DNA from: Nemophila menziesii
Lineage: Eukaryota; Streptophyta; Magnoliopsida; Boraginales; Hydrophyllaceae
Assembly (NCBI GenBank): GCA_029959085.1
Contig: JARWIR010000024.1
Span: forward strand, 19,022,296-19,086,295
DNA: 64,000 bases
Direction of reading: 5' to 3'
Shown one piece after another: positions 45,851 through 57,200 of this stretch. How positions within the stretch are numbered: position 1 is the first letter of the stretch; each line of letters opens with the position of its first letter. A program made the translations under genes and the position numbers. The notes under the pieces are model-generated. The model did no database searches. It was not told the origin of the DNA and saw nothing but the letters and a program-made list of their open reading frames with translations.

Positions 45851-48292
45851 CTAGGTAAAACCCGTGTCCGAATACACTGAAGAAAAAATTTGTTGCGTTA
45901 ACGGAAATCAAATACGGGTTCTAAGGGTGAAGGTCAAGGTTAAAGTTAGGGTTAAGGTTGTTCTTTTTTTGCTCATCAAGAAGAAGGTTAGGTTATAGTT
46001 AAGGTTAATGTTAAGGTTAAGGTTAGGGTTAAGGTTTAGGTCAACGTTAAGGATATGGTTAATTTTAAGGTTAAAGTTAAGGTTAAAGTTAAGTGTTAAG
46101 GTTAAAGTTTAAGTCCAGGTTAAGGTTAAATCTAATTTTAAGATTAAGATTAAGTTAGAGTTAAGGTTTAAGATTAAACATTTAAGGTTTAAAAAAATTC
46201 CAGGGTTAAGGTCGAATATTAGCGCGATGATTCTTAATCTTTTTAATGTTAAGGTTAAGGTTTAAAGTTAAAGGTTTAAAGGTTAAGGTAAATTTAAAGG
46301 ATAAATTTTAAGGTTAGGGTTAGAATTAAAGTTAAGGTTAAGGTTAAGATTAAGGTTAAGGTATAAAGTTTAAGGTTTAAAGTTCAAGGTTTAAGGTTCA
46401 AGGTTAAGGTTAAGTTTTAACTTCAAGGTTAAGATTATGGTTAAGGTTTAGATTAAAGTTAGTATGAAGGTGAAGGTGAAGGTTAAGGCTTGAGATTTAA
46501 GAGTTAAGGTTAAGGGTTTAAGGGTTAAGAGTTACGGTTAAAGTTAAGGTTAAGTGAAGAAGATGATAAGGCTTTAAGGTTTAAGGTTCAAGGTCAAGGT
46601 TTAAGGTTAATGTTAAGGTTAAGGTAAGGTAAGGTTAAGGTTAAGGTTAAGGTTAAGGTTAAGGTTAAGGTTAAGGTTAAGGTTAAGGTTAAGTTTAAGG
46701 TTAAGGTTAAGGTTAAGGTTAAGGTTAAGGTTAAGGTTAAGGTTAAGGTTAAGGTTAAGGTTAAGGTTAAGGTTAAGGTTAAGGTTAAGGTTAAGGTTGA
46801 GGTTAAGGTTAAGGTTAAGGTTAAGATTTGGGTTTGGTTTTGTGATGGGTTAAGGCTAAGGCTAAGGTTAAGGTTAAGGTTAAGGTTAAGGTTAAGGTTA
46901 ATATTAAGGTTAAGGTTAAGGTTAAGGTTAAGGTTAAGGTTAAGGTTAAGGTTAAGGTTAAGATTAAGGTTAAGGTTAAGGTTTGGGTTAAGGTTAAGGT
47001 TAAGGTTAAGGTTAAGGTTAAGGTTAAGGTTAAGTTTAAGGTTAAGGTTAAGGTTGAGGTTGAGGTTGAGGTTAAGGTTAAGGTTAAGATTTGGGTTTGG
47101 TTTTGGGATGGGTTAAGGCTAAGGTTGAGGTTAAGGTTAAGGTTAAGGTTAAGGTTAAGGTTAAGGTTAAGGTTAAGGTTAAGGTTAAGGTTAAGGTTAA
47201 GGTTAAGGTTAAGGTTAAGGTTAAGGTTAAGGTTAAGGTTAAGGTTAAGGTTAAGGTTAAGGTTAAGGTTAAGGTTAAGGTTAAGGTTAAGGTTAAGGTT
47301 TGGGTTTGGGTTTGGGTTTGGGTTAAGGTTAAGGTTAAGGTTTGGGTTTGGTTTTGGGATGGGTTAAGGCTAAGGCCAAGGCTAAGGTTAAGGTTAAGGT
47401 TAAGGTTAAGGTTAAGGTAAAGGTTAAGATTAAGGTTAAGGTTAAGGTTTGGGTTTGGGTTAACGTTAAGGTTAAGGTTAAGGTTTGGGTTTGGGTTAAC
47501 GTTAAGGTTAAGGTTAAGGTTAAGGTTAAGGTTAAGGTTTGGGTTTGGGTTAAGGTTAAGGTTAAGTTTAAGGTTAAGGTTAAGGTTAAGGGTAAAGTTA
47601 AGGTTAAGGTTGATAGTTAAGGGTCTAAGGTTATGGATATGAGAGAAATTAGAGATTTTTGAGTAGTAATATGAGAAGTTAGGTACATTTTGATTTATTA
47701 TATAAATCTTATAAATTTATATTAAATGTAAAGAGTGATCTAAGGTTTTTTTTTTAATTTTTTTTATTAAGTAAATAAGAATTAATTAATCGTATTATAA
47801 AGGTACAAATCGGATTTGCCCAATTGTTATTAAGTGTTTCAAGATATTATTATTATCATTATTGTTATTTCAACTCCACCATATATTTCAATATAATTTT
47901 CCTTCATTGACTTTTCGAAAAATCGTGTAGGATAATATATTGCTCCTATATTTCCAATTTAAAAATTTTTCTTTTAAAAGATCAATGTGGTTTTTATATA
48001 GATATAATAATTGAGAAAATAAAAATAAATTTTTTTAAGATATTTATGAGAAGAATAAAAAAATTATGAGAGAAATTAGATATTTCTAAGTAGTAATATG
48101 AGAAATATTATAAATTATATGTAAAGAGTGATTTAAGGTTTTTTGTTTTATGTTTTGTTTTATTAAGTAATTAAGAATTAATTAATGGTATTAATGATAG
48201 GTGGGGCTAGAAACGATTTTAACCACCACTTATGTTTGGCCAGAATCAATCCTGACCACCACTTATCAAAAAACCTTGTAATATAATATAGA
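45851..48292 (-). mobile_element. Helitron unit 3 (2.4 kb) with long hexamer array
   Basis: It has the same layout as unit 2: 3' hairpin with a mismatch (GTGTCCGAATACAC) and terminus, 'gctcatcaagaagaaggttagg', hexamer array, one 'tcgaaaaatcgtgtaggataat' segment near 47916, then two 34-bp repeats before TCTATATTATATTAC at 48278-48292. Units 2 and 3 are clearly copies of one ancestor that differ mainly in array length. Confidence 0.82.
46610..47640 (+). repeat. Near-perfect (TTAAGG)n array with higher-order structure (Helitron 3)
   Basis: Long uninterrupted runs of GGTTAA are punctuated three times, about 250-265 bp apart (near 46828, 47090 and 47342), by a 'tttgggtttggttttg.gatgggttaaggc' block. 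The pure run at 47128-47300 alone holds close to thirty hexamers. The long Lys-Val and Leu-Arg repeat frames are period artefacts. The hexamer differs from the plant telomere repeat TTTAGGG. Confidence 0.92.
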
Positions 48293-49885
48293 TATATATA
48301 TATTACCCTCACAAAGGGTTACAAATTAACTCATCATCAATAATAACAAAATTACGATCAAAATTCCTAATCCAAATGTTTCCAATGATAATACCCACCA
48401 CTCAAACTCAAACTCTAAAACGACTTGTCTCAGGGTTGCGATTCGAGTGTGGGTCGTATGGATAAGTCCTATAAACTAATGGGTATGGCTTGTAATGTGG
48501 CTAATCAAAGGCTTTAAGAAAAGGCTTAGAGGGGGCTACGACAGATAATAAAATATTCAAATAAAAGGGTGAGAAAGCTAAAGGCTTCAGGTGGCTTATG
48601 AAAAAACTGCCTTATTCATTTTTCTAACTACCACATTTCGTTACTTTTTCACTTTTAGTTCATAGGTTAAGCGGGTTTATCAACTAATTTCAGACCTCAC
48701 GTTCTACACACCGCTCAAGTTTCCCTTAGATTGAACGTTTCTTCTTACACATTGCTTATTAATCTTCCTTATCATTTACTTCCTATTTTCACGCATGTAT
48801 ACTAAAGCACGTTGTGATACTGTTCAAAAACATACTACATAATATCATTGAGCTAATTAAAACATGCTCAATATGGATATTCACCATATTCTATGCCAAT
48901 TTTAACCCTAAAAAAATTAAATTTTATGCTAAAACAAAAAGGAAGATGAGGACAACGAATCCCTACCCCTAACTCAAAACTGAGTCGTGTTCCCACGACT
49001 CGAAAAAGACTCAATAAAGCAAATGAAATTTAAACTAAACTAAACTAACACATAAGCAATTAAGGAGAAGGATTAGAAGGTGGTACCCGGCAAAAAACCA
49101 TGATCTCCCATTGCTGATTAGGAGGAGAACCGTCTCGTATTTCCAACATAGCCATGATCATGTCTAGACTTTTGATCATCTTCAATTGTTGCATGATGCC
49201 AGTGAGTTATATCTTATCACTTTTTTATTTTGTTCATCAAACTCACGACCTGTTCTTGATATTTAGATACAACCTCATCTAAATATTCTTGAATATTTAA
49301 AGATGACCCTTGATCCTCGACTATTGGTTCTTTCTCTATTGGTTTGGCTGGTACTCCTTTCCTCATATTATATTTATGTAGTGGTTATGTAGTTACCTCG
49401 AGCTTTGGCTTCTTTGAAATTGGATCATCAATGATGATGGCTCTCTTTGTTTGTAGCTCTAGGCAAATTATTTTTCTTCCCTAAGACATAACTCTTCCTC
49501 TTGTGATCCATAATATCCGTTATTCTTGGCTTCTTTGTTAAACCACAACTCAAGATGCACCAAGTATGAATACGTTTATGAAATATTGGTGTGGCTTTAG
49601 GTTGTTTGATTGGATTATGGATTATGAATATTAGGGGAAGCAACTAAATATTCTTGTGATGGAAGAAATCTTGAAAGCTTGATGATTTTTGGTGTTTCGT
49701 GGTGTTATCGAATGGATTAGATGAAGATTATGTGTTTATGGAGGATGGAGGAAAGAATTGATGGTGCTTTTATGTTTGTTTGAAGATTTGGTCAAGCTTC
49801 AAGGTGTTTTTATAAGGTTTTGGACTATAGTTTTTGTGTTTGGGGGGCTTGGAGAGGCTAGGTTTAGGTCTTGTAGGGTTAAAAT
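48293..49885 (-). mobile_element. Athila-like element E, right part
   Basis: This continues the 3' noncoding region broken at 22904. On the minus strand it shows the polypurine-like block (48390-48415), a perfect internal hairpin GAGTCGTG/CACGACTC (48982-49001), remnants of the small 3' ORF (about 49075-49515), and the leader, with sequence such as 'ggagaggctaggtttaggtct' matching B. It breaks off into a LINE fragment near 49885; the palindrome cluster, gag and 5' LTR are gone. Confidence 0.7.
49075..49515 (-). pseudogene. Degraded small 3' ORF (element E copy)
   Basis: The minus strand begins near 49510 with 'MDHKRKSYVLGKKNNLPRAT', clearly the same N-terminus as in A and B. Scattered frames follow with 'NIQEYLDEVVSKYQEQVVSLMNKIKK' (helical) and several stops. 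The acidic DLYGQ end is not recognisable. Confidence 0.55.
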
Positions 49886-49889
49886 TACA

Positions 49890-51215
49890 AAAGGACTCAA
49901 ATTATGCCTTGAAAGATTAATTTCCATAATCTGGCTATCCTTTTTAGTAAAGATACCCTGGAGGAAGTGTGTAATGAAGTTTCTCAGTCTCTCAATATTG
50001 ATGTAACAAACTCGCTAATCAAATATTTGGGAATTCCATTTTCTTTCAAAAGGTCAAAATCTAAAAACCTTAATTATATTAAGGATATGCTCCTACCCAA
50101 GTCTACTAGTTGAGTATCAAATCGTCTCTCAGACGGCAGAAAAGAAGTGCTTATTAAGGCAGTCCTCTAATCTATTCAGAATTATGCTATGTCTATTGCA
50201 GAATTCCCAAAAGACCTCTGTAGGAAAATATCTGGGATTATCTCTAATTTTTTGTGGGACTCAAGCTTTAAGAAAGGAATTCATTTGATGGCATGGAAAA
50301 AGTTGTGCCAGATATAAACCTATTGGGGGTATTGGTTTTAGAGACTTCCATAAAATAAACTTGGTTGTTCTTGCTTACCAAACATGGAGAATTATTAATA
50401 ACCCAAAGTCACTCGTTGTGAAAGTTCTTAAGGGAATATACTCCTCATATAACAGATTATGGGATGCTAAACTCTCAAAAAAGAGGTCTTGGAGCTAGGC
50501 AAGTATTTTCAAAGGAATACAATTTCTTAAAAATCACTCTATTCAGCAGATTAACAATGGTATTAATACAGTATTTGGGATCACAACTAGTTTGACTAAG
50601 AACTCAAAATTGATAGGCTAGTTAACTTCAAGATTGAAGTGGTAGCCGAACTTTGTAATAATGAGTTGACAAGTTAGAATATTGACCGTTTGAAAGACAA
50701 TGTTCCCACTAACACTGGTGAGGAAATCAAAAAAAAATCTGATTTTGCAACTAGACAAGGAAGATAAACACACATGGCCACTTACAAATAATGTTGCATA
50801 TTCTACCAAATTTGGATACCATGCTCTTACTAATGAAGAAATATGTAACAAAGCTCAACCGTCTAGTGTTGGGAAAATAACAGAATTGAAGTCTGGGAAG
50901 CTATTTTCCATTCGAATGTCCCATCAAAAGTTCAGATTTTTGGTTGAAAGATCTGCAATGGTGCCTTACCTACAAAAATTAACCTCATCCGGAGGAAATA
51001 TGTCCTAGATGCGAAGTGTGAATGGTGTGAAACAGATAACAAAGACGTTGAACACCTTTTTTTAAATGTCCGTCTAGCATTGCTTCTTGAGCAGATTATT
51101 CTATGCAAATCAAGATTGATCAGGAATCGTATGTCTATTGCAAAGTTTTTTAACTACAAGGACCTACTTGCAATAAATTTCATACTAAATCGAGCTAATT
51201 GCATATTTATTCAAA
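49890..51215 (+). pseudogene. LINE ORF2 fragment (reverse transcriptase C-terminal half)
   Basis: The plus strand reads 'KINFHNLAILFSKDT', 'KYLGIPFSFKRSKSKNL', 'GRKEVLIKAVL' and 'WDSSFKKGIHLMAWKKLC', the region after the FADD box in plant L1-type LINEs. Further on comes a zf-RVT-like segment (C-E-W-C...D-V-E-H-L-F, near 51020-51065). Several frameshifts and stops. It is not the same copy as the LINE at 52523, being more diverged. Both ends are truncated. Confidence 0.8.
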
Positions 51216-51695
51216 ATATAGGGACCAAATTAAAAAGTTTAAGTAAAATACAGTGAAATAATTGAAACTTTATATTTTGAGCATGTGGGCCTTTATTCTG
51301 CTAAAACCACATAAATATCACATAAATATAATGGACCTGATTACAATTAAGAACTTTTTTCTTAACACTACATATCTCTAATTTAACTACAATCTAATTC
51401 AACTAAAACCACAGGGACCAATTGGCAATTTCCTTGATTATAATTTTAACAAGGACCATATTGAACATACTCTGCAATTTACACAACACATCTTCTAATT
51501 TCACAACAGGGACTGATTCACAATTTGACTAATTCAAGAAACACAATACTTTGCAATTAGCAAAAGAGTGTATATTAAAAATTTAACAATTCAACTCAAA
51601 CAATTAACAAACCAAGGAAATACAGTTCACTACACTAAGATTCAATACAAAATAACATCTCAGAACAACAAAATCAATAATACAAAGCCAACAAC
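51216..51695. other. AT-rich spacer between LINE fragment and zf-GRF pseudogene
   Basis: No gene or clear repeat seen. 'agggaccaaattaaaaag', 'agggaccaattggcaatt' and 'agggactgattcacaattt' recur with a loose spacing and suggest decayed repeats. This may include the former 3' untranslated region of the minus-strand zf-GRF gene. Confidence 0.4.
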
Positions 51696-52070
51696 TCATG
51701 CACCCATCTTTAGCTTTAACCCAATCCACATAAACACCAAGAACAAAACAGAATAGAGGACTTTCTTAGTCAAACACAACTTGTACTCCAACTCCATTTT
51801 CTTCAACTCCAAAATTTGAATTTCTAGTTGAGAATCTTCAAGCTAGGCCTTCTTCTCATTGATATTTCTCAACAAGACAAGGATGACAATTAAGCTAGGA
51901 GCGCACATTGGAGGATCATACCACTCGAATCACCCACAATCTTTGCCTTCATCATATATCTCACAACTAAGAAATCTCCTACCATGTTGTTTCCGTTATG
52001 TTGTAATATTTGGATTTAATCCACAAAAACAAAAACGTTGTCTTTGATTATTGCAAAATATGGAAGTCAT
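51696..52070 (-). pseudogene. zf-GRF domain protein, probable pseudogene
   Basis: The minus-strand frame starts at ATG 52070 (MTSIFCNNQRQRF). It shows the GRF zinc-finger order: C-F-C-G, then G-R-R-F-L-S-C, then 'DEGKDCGWFEWYDPP'. A coiled-coil-like stretch with Leu/Glu repeats ('EIQILELKKMELEYK') follows, then a short hydrophobic tail ('VLFLVFMWIG'). That architecture, GRF finger plus coiled coil plus C-terminal hydrophobic segment, is common in small plant GRF proteins of unknown role. A TAA replaces a residue in the middle of the finger (after 'NPNITT'), and another stop (TAG) lies before the coiled coil. It is therefore probably inactive unless the stop codons are sequencing errors. Confidence 0.65.
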
Positions 52071-52511
52071 TGAAGTTATTACCTCTTTCTTTGATACTTC
52101 AATCTTCAAGCTTTAGTCTTGAAGCTTTTAGGTTTTAACAGGGAAGAAAGCGTGCAATTTTTGGGACTAAAAGAGGAAAGGGTGGGACATAACACACACA
52201 CACACGTTGTTACTTATTAGGCATGCATAAATTACTATACTAATCCTAAAATACGAGATAATTACAAAAATACCTAAGCTACGTGGCATTTAACGGATAG
52301 CAACGACAAATACTAACAATATACACAAATAAAAATATTAGGTATTGATTTCTCATTTTTAAAATCTTGCACACCCAATCATCAAAAAAGTATATCAGGT
52401 GGGTACTGAGTAAATTGTCCCTTTCTTATCTATAGATAAGTTACTTTGACTTTGGCTCCGAGTCATGGCTTTTAGATGTATTAAAAAAGAAAAAAAGTTA
52501 CAATAATATAC
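52071..52511. other. Spacer upstream of the LINE
   Basis: No gene seen. It holds the 5' flank of the zf-GRF pseudogene, a short (AC)n run near 52190, and the DNA that, before the LINE arrived, lay directly upstream of the F-box gene. The LINE target duplication starts at 52512. Confidence 0.5.
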
Positions 52512-52899
52512 AAATCCATGTGGCTAATATAGCACCCAGACGGAATAATGCTCTCTGGCACATTTCCCAATAAACCCTTACCCCTCGACTGAAACCCAAT
52601 CCCCCACCCATAACCACCGTCTACCACCACTAAAACTCTCTCTCTCTCCTTTCCTAACCCTTTTCTTTCATTCTCGGTTGTTACAGTCCGAAAACCCTAA
52701 CATCTTCTTCAACTATTCTCTCCGATTCTAGTTATTTTACTCAAAGGAACACCCTTATCGATTTTCACTTAAGATCTTTGATAAGATCTATGAAACTCGA
52801 GGTGTTCTTTATCTCGTTTGCTAGTATCAGATTCATTAAAATCACTATTCAGTGCTTTATTGAGTTTACAATTACTTTAATCTTCTAAATCTCTGTCAA

Positions 52900-54223
52900 A
52901 TGGCATTCGATGGAGACTCGGAAGATGATTTTTTCCTCTCTCCAGATAAAGAGGTTGTGTACTCTAAATATGATGAACCAAAACTCTTGTTGAGAGTGGT
53001 GGCTACAGGTATTATAAATCTTAACTATCTTAAAAAGATTATAATTCAATATTGGGGTGTTAAAGGAAGAATTAATGTTGAGAAAATTGGAATGAATATC
53101 TTTACAGTACAATGTGATAATGAAAAGGATTTGGAATTTCTTTGGGAAAATAGACCGTATCATATCTTTGGTTTTCATGTTCTTGTCCAAAAATACGCAG
53201 ATACTATTAAGAATCCTTCTCTTCTTGATGATACTGCATTTTGGGTTAGATTTAATGTTATCCCACCACTATTTATTAAAGAGGCAAATGTAGTTAAAAT
53301 TGCCTCCTAAGATTGGAAATGTACTTCAAGTAATTTTACCTGATCCTGTATAGTTTAAGGAAGATTCTACTATAAAAGCTCGTATTGAATGTTCAATTAA
53401 TAAACCTCTTCAGTCAGGTTTAAATTTTAAGATTGCTAAAGATCAGAAAGTTATGATATCATTTCAGTATGAAAAACTCTTTGACTTTTTTTTTAAATGT
53501 GGAATTGTCTCACATGAAGAAAAAGATTGTGATAATCCTAATAAGCTGTCTATGAGGTTGTGTAATTGGATCAGATATGCAGTTCAGGATAAATTTGTTT
53601 TCAAAGCTATCAAGAATAACTCTGTTAATTAAAAGGCTAAGAAGCCTTTGAAAAAGAAATATAAGAAGGTAAATAGAGACATTGAGGAAGGAGAGATTGT
53701 GGAAACAAGGAAACCTCTCATTATGAGCCAGGATAATAAGGTTCAAAACTCTCTACTAATACCAACTGTTCAGTTGGGAACTACTATTGTTAAAGGGCCA
53801 ATGATGAAATCTGAAATTAGGCCCTTAGAAAATGATGAAGTGTTAAAGTTATGTGGCCCAAATGTTTCTAATACTAAATTGAGCCCAATTGATACCTTGG
53901 ATCAGCTAGTTACTATAGATCCTTCAATTACTCAAATCTCTACTAATAATATCAGTTTTGGATCAATAAAGAGAACTAAAAAATTTAGAGAAGTCTTAGG
54001 TCTAACTCAGGATGATGAATTTGAATCTCGTGTTCTAGCAACTCTCATAACCTCTGATCAAGGAGGGGATGATGAGATGGCTGAACAAGAAGAGATGGAT
54101 AAAGAAGTGATTGAGCATGAAGATGGATGTGGCATTGAAAAATGGTATGAAGATAGACTGATGGAAGGTCTAGATGCTGAAGAGGTTTGCGGGGTTGACC
54201 CAAATCAAACCCAAGACCATTAA
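52900..54223 (+). pseudogene. LINE ORF1 (nucleic-acid-binding, DUF4283/CCHC type)
   Basis: It starts MAFDGDSEDD. The first 136 residues include 'LLLRVVATGIINLNYLKKIIIQYWG' and 'FLWENRPYHIFGFHVLVQ', the DUF4283 pattern of plant LINE ORF1. A frameshift follows near 53308. Then comes a CCHC-like knuckle with its first Cys replaced (F-F-K-C-G...H-E-E-K-D-C, near 53490-53530). The second half is Glu/Asp/Lys-rich. In-frame stops: TAG at 53351-53353 and TAA at 53630-53632. ORF1 proteins bind the element RNA. This copy cannot make a full-length product. Confidence 0.85.
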
Positions 54224-57200
54224 TGATTCAAGCCTGGACCTGTCAAGGCATTGGCACAGCCTTGACAGAGATGAGCTTGATTGACATGATCAAGACTCAC
54301 AAAATAGAGGTATTATTCCTTTCTGAAACTAAGCGCAAATTTGAATATTTACTTTCCTTAAGCACTAAAATCAATTTAATTTTAGTTGCACACATAGACC
54401 CTGAAGGTTTATTTGATGGTATTGCAGTTTTTGTACAGGAACCTAATCTTTTTAATCTTATCTACTCTGATAATTACTTGATACAATGCACATACTTTAA
54501 TCTTAGCTAATTTTATTAAAAAGCTTGATGATTTGGTCCATGTTTTGAATTTGTGGTGTTTTATGGGTGACTTTAACTTGATAAGATTCTCTTCTGAGAA
54601 GCTTGGTGGAGAAATAAATATGAATCATAAGAAAAACATGATTTTATTCAATACCTTTATTGAATCTAACTCCTTGCTTGATCTTCCTGCCTTTGGCTGT
54701 AATTTAACTTAGTCTAACAAGTGAAATAGCAAACGGCAAATCAAGCAAAGACTAGATAGAATATTGGTAAATGATGAATGGATGAAATATTATCCAAACT
54801 GTTGGAATGATACCTTACCCCCTCTGGGGTCTGATCACTCACCTATCCTATTAAATTTTGGGATTTACAAAGGCAAACACAAAAAAAGATTTGTGTTGGA
54901 GAAAGGTTGGATTTATGATAAATATTTATGTCTTTTGATTAAAAGTAAATGGAAATCAGGATTCCATTTGGAATTGAGAGGTGTTTATAAATTTAAACAT
55001 AAATTATCTCAGTTACAAAGGCATATATCTAAGTGGGATAGACAGAGGATCCTGAATAATAGGATTCTTATCAATAAGAGCCTATTAAAGTTGGAAAAAT
55101 TATCAATGAGCCATACAGTGATGAGAATGATATATTATTCAGTTCTCTGAGTATAGAGCTTGAAGATTATTGGAAAAAGGAGGAGTTATATTGGTCCCTG
55201 AGGTCTAAGAATAACTGGCTCAAATTGGGAGACAGAAATTCAAAATACTTTCATGCTATTACAAAAGTGAAAAGAACAAGAAATAAAATACTTAAGATAA
55301 AGGATACAAATGGTACTTGGCTCTCTAATAATGATGATATTGTTGGAGAAATAACAGGTTACTATAATAATATTTTCAAGACAGTAGGAGAAAGAGATTA
55401 CTTCCCACTACTGTCTAAAGTCAAGAAAGTTGTAACACGGGAAATTAATGAGAGCTTGACTGCAAAAGTTTTATTAGAGGAAATCAAGGATGCAGTTTGG
55501 TCCTTAGGCAGTGACAAATCACCAGGACCTGATGGTTTTGGGGGTTTTTTCTATAAAAAGTTTTGGGAAGATATTAAGATGGATCTTTTTGAGCTTGTTA
55601 ATGAATTTATGGATGAAGATGTTTCTATTGAGGCAATAAATTGCACTATAATTGCTTTAATCCCTAAATGTCATAATCCAGATGTTATAACTTCTTTCAG
55701 GCCTATTAGTTGTGCCAATTTTGTTTATAAAGTTATCTCGAGAATCCTTACTTCTAGACTCCAACTTTATATTGGAAGCCTAATTTTAGAAACTCAAACA
55801 GCTTTTATACCAGATAGATCAATCTTTGAGAACATTTTATTAGCTCAAGAAGTTACTCACTTCTTAAACAATAAGAGGTATTCAAAGAAGTATAGTTTAG
55901 CTATTAAGGCTGACATGAGCAAAGCCTATGAAAACATTGAGTGGGATTTTCTTCTTGATCTCTTACTTCAGATGGGTTTTAATTTAAAGTGGGTTAGATG
56001 GATTCAAAGTTGTATTTCATCAGTTACTTATAAAGTACAGATTAATGGACAACTTTACTCTCTTGAAAAGCCACAAAAAGGCTGAGACATGGGGACCCAC
56101 TCTCCCCCTATATGTTCTTCCTTGTCACACAAGATCTTACTCACCTGATTGATTCTTATGTGGATATTGGACTCTTTAAAGGTATTAAAATTGCTAGAAA
56201 GGCTCCTATGATTACACATGTACTTTTTGCTGATGATAGCTTATTTTTTATGGAAGCTGATGAAAATAACATTGATATATTCAGAAATATCTTGAACTTG
56301 TACTCTTATGCTACAGACCAAAAAGTTAACTTGAATAAAAGTGGTATTTTGTTTAGTAAAAACACACCTGGGGCTGAAAAATATAAATTCTCTACTCAAT
56401 TGAATATGAGAAAGCTTGATTATCTTGGAAAATACCTCGGAATTCCTTCTTCTTGGGGAAAATCCAAGGTCAAATCCTTAGAATGGTTACTTGAACAAAT
56501 CTTGAATACAATGGAAAGTTGGGACACAAAATTGCTTTCCAAAAGTGGGAAATAGGTATTGATTAAAGCAGTTATTGGGGCAATCCCAAATTACTTGATG
56601 TCAGTTTTTCTTATGCCTAAAAAAGTTACTTCTCATCTCACTTCACTTATTTCAAATTTTTACTGGAATAATCAGGGGCAAAGTAAGTGCCACTGGGTTA
56701 AATGGAGCACTCTTATGAATTCAAAGCAGGATGGAGGATTTGGTTTTAAGGACTTTCATTGCCAGAATTTAGCATTACTCTCCTCTAATGCTTGGAAATT
56801 TACGAACAGGAAAGATTCTTTATTGTTTAAAGTCCTCAAAGGTAAATATTTTCCTCTTTCTGACTTCTCTGAAGCTATTTTACCTTGCAATTGTTCTTGG
56901 GGCTTCAAAAGCCTCTTAGAAGGCAGGAATTGTTTTCTTAAGTCTATAAGATGGATTGCGGGAAATGGTAAGCATATTAAGATTTGGGAGGATTTGTGGG
57001 TACCAAATTACTCTTTTCTTACTAAGCCTTTAGGCTGTAACTTGACTTATGTTTCTGAACTTATTGATCTTGATACATCTGAATGGAATATACATTTGCT
57101 TAATCAAATTTTTGACCTTGATGTTGCTGCAACCATAAACTATATATATCCCTCCTTTCACTTGTGAGGACACTCCATTCTGGCCCTTCTCAGTGAATGG

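Larger units (their letters stand above)
43437..48292 (-). mobile_element. Head-to-tail array of three non-autonomous Helitrons
   Basis: All three units lie on the minus strand. Each 3' end reads, on that strand, a hairpin (GTGTCTTCAGACAC in two units) followed by GGGTTTTACCTAG; each 5' end reads TCTATATTATATT. Units are 43437-43640, 43641-45850 and 45851-48292, abutting with no extra base, so CTAG of one touches TC of the next. The outer borders are A and T, as expected for Helitron insertion between A and T without target duplication. No Rep-helicase is encoded. The array sits 16 bases from the right LTR of B, in an AT repeat of element E. Confidence 0.85.

Noticed and set aside
47091..47620. 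Long open frames encoding Lys-Val, Leu-Arg or Leu-Asn repeats
   Set aside because: A stop-free hexamer array yields open frames by arithmetic. There is no start context, no domain and no conservation.
46610..47640. Interstitial telomere or chromosome end
   Set aside because: The repeat is TTAAGG, not the plant TTTAGGG or a known plant variant, and it lies inside Helitron termini with ordinary transposon DNA on both sides.
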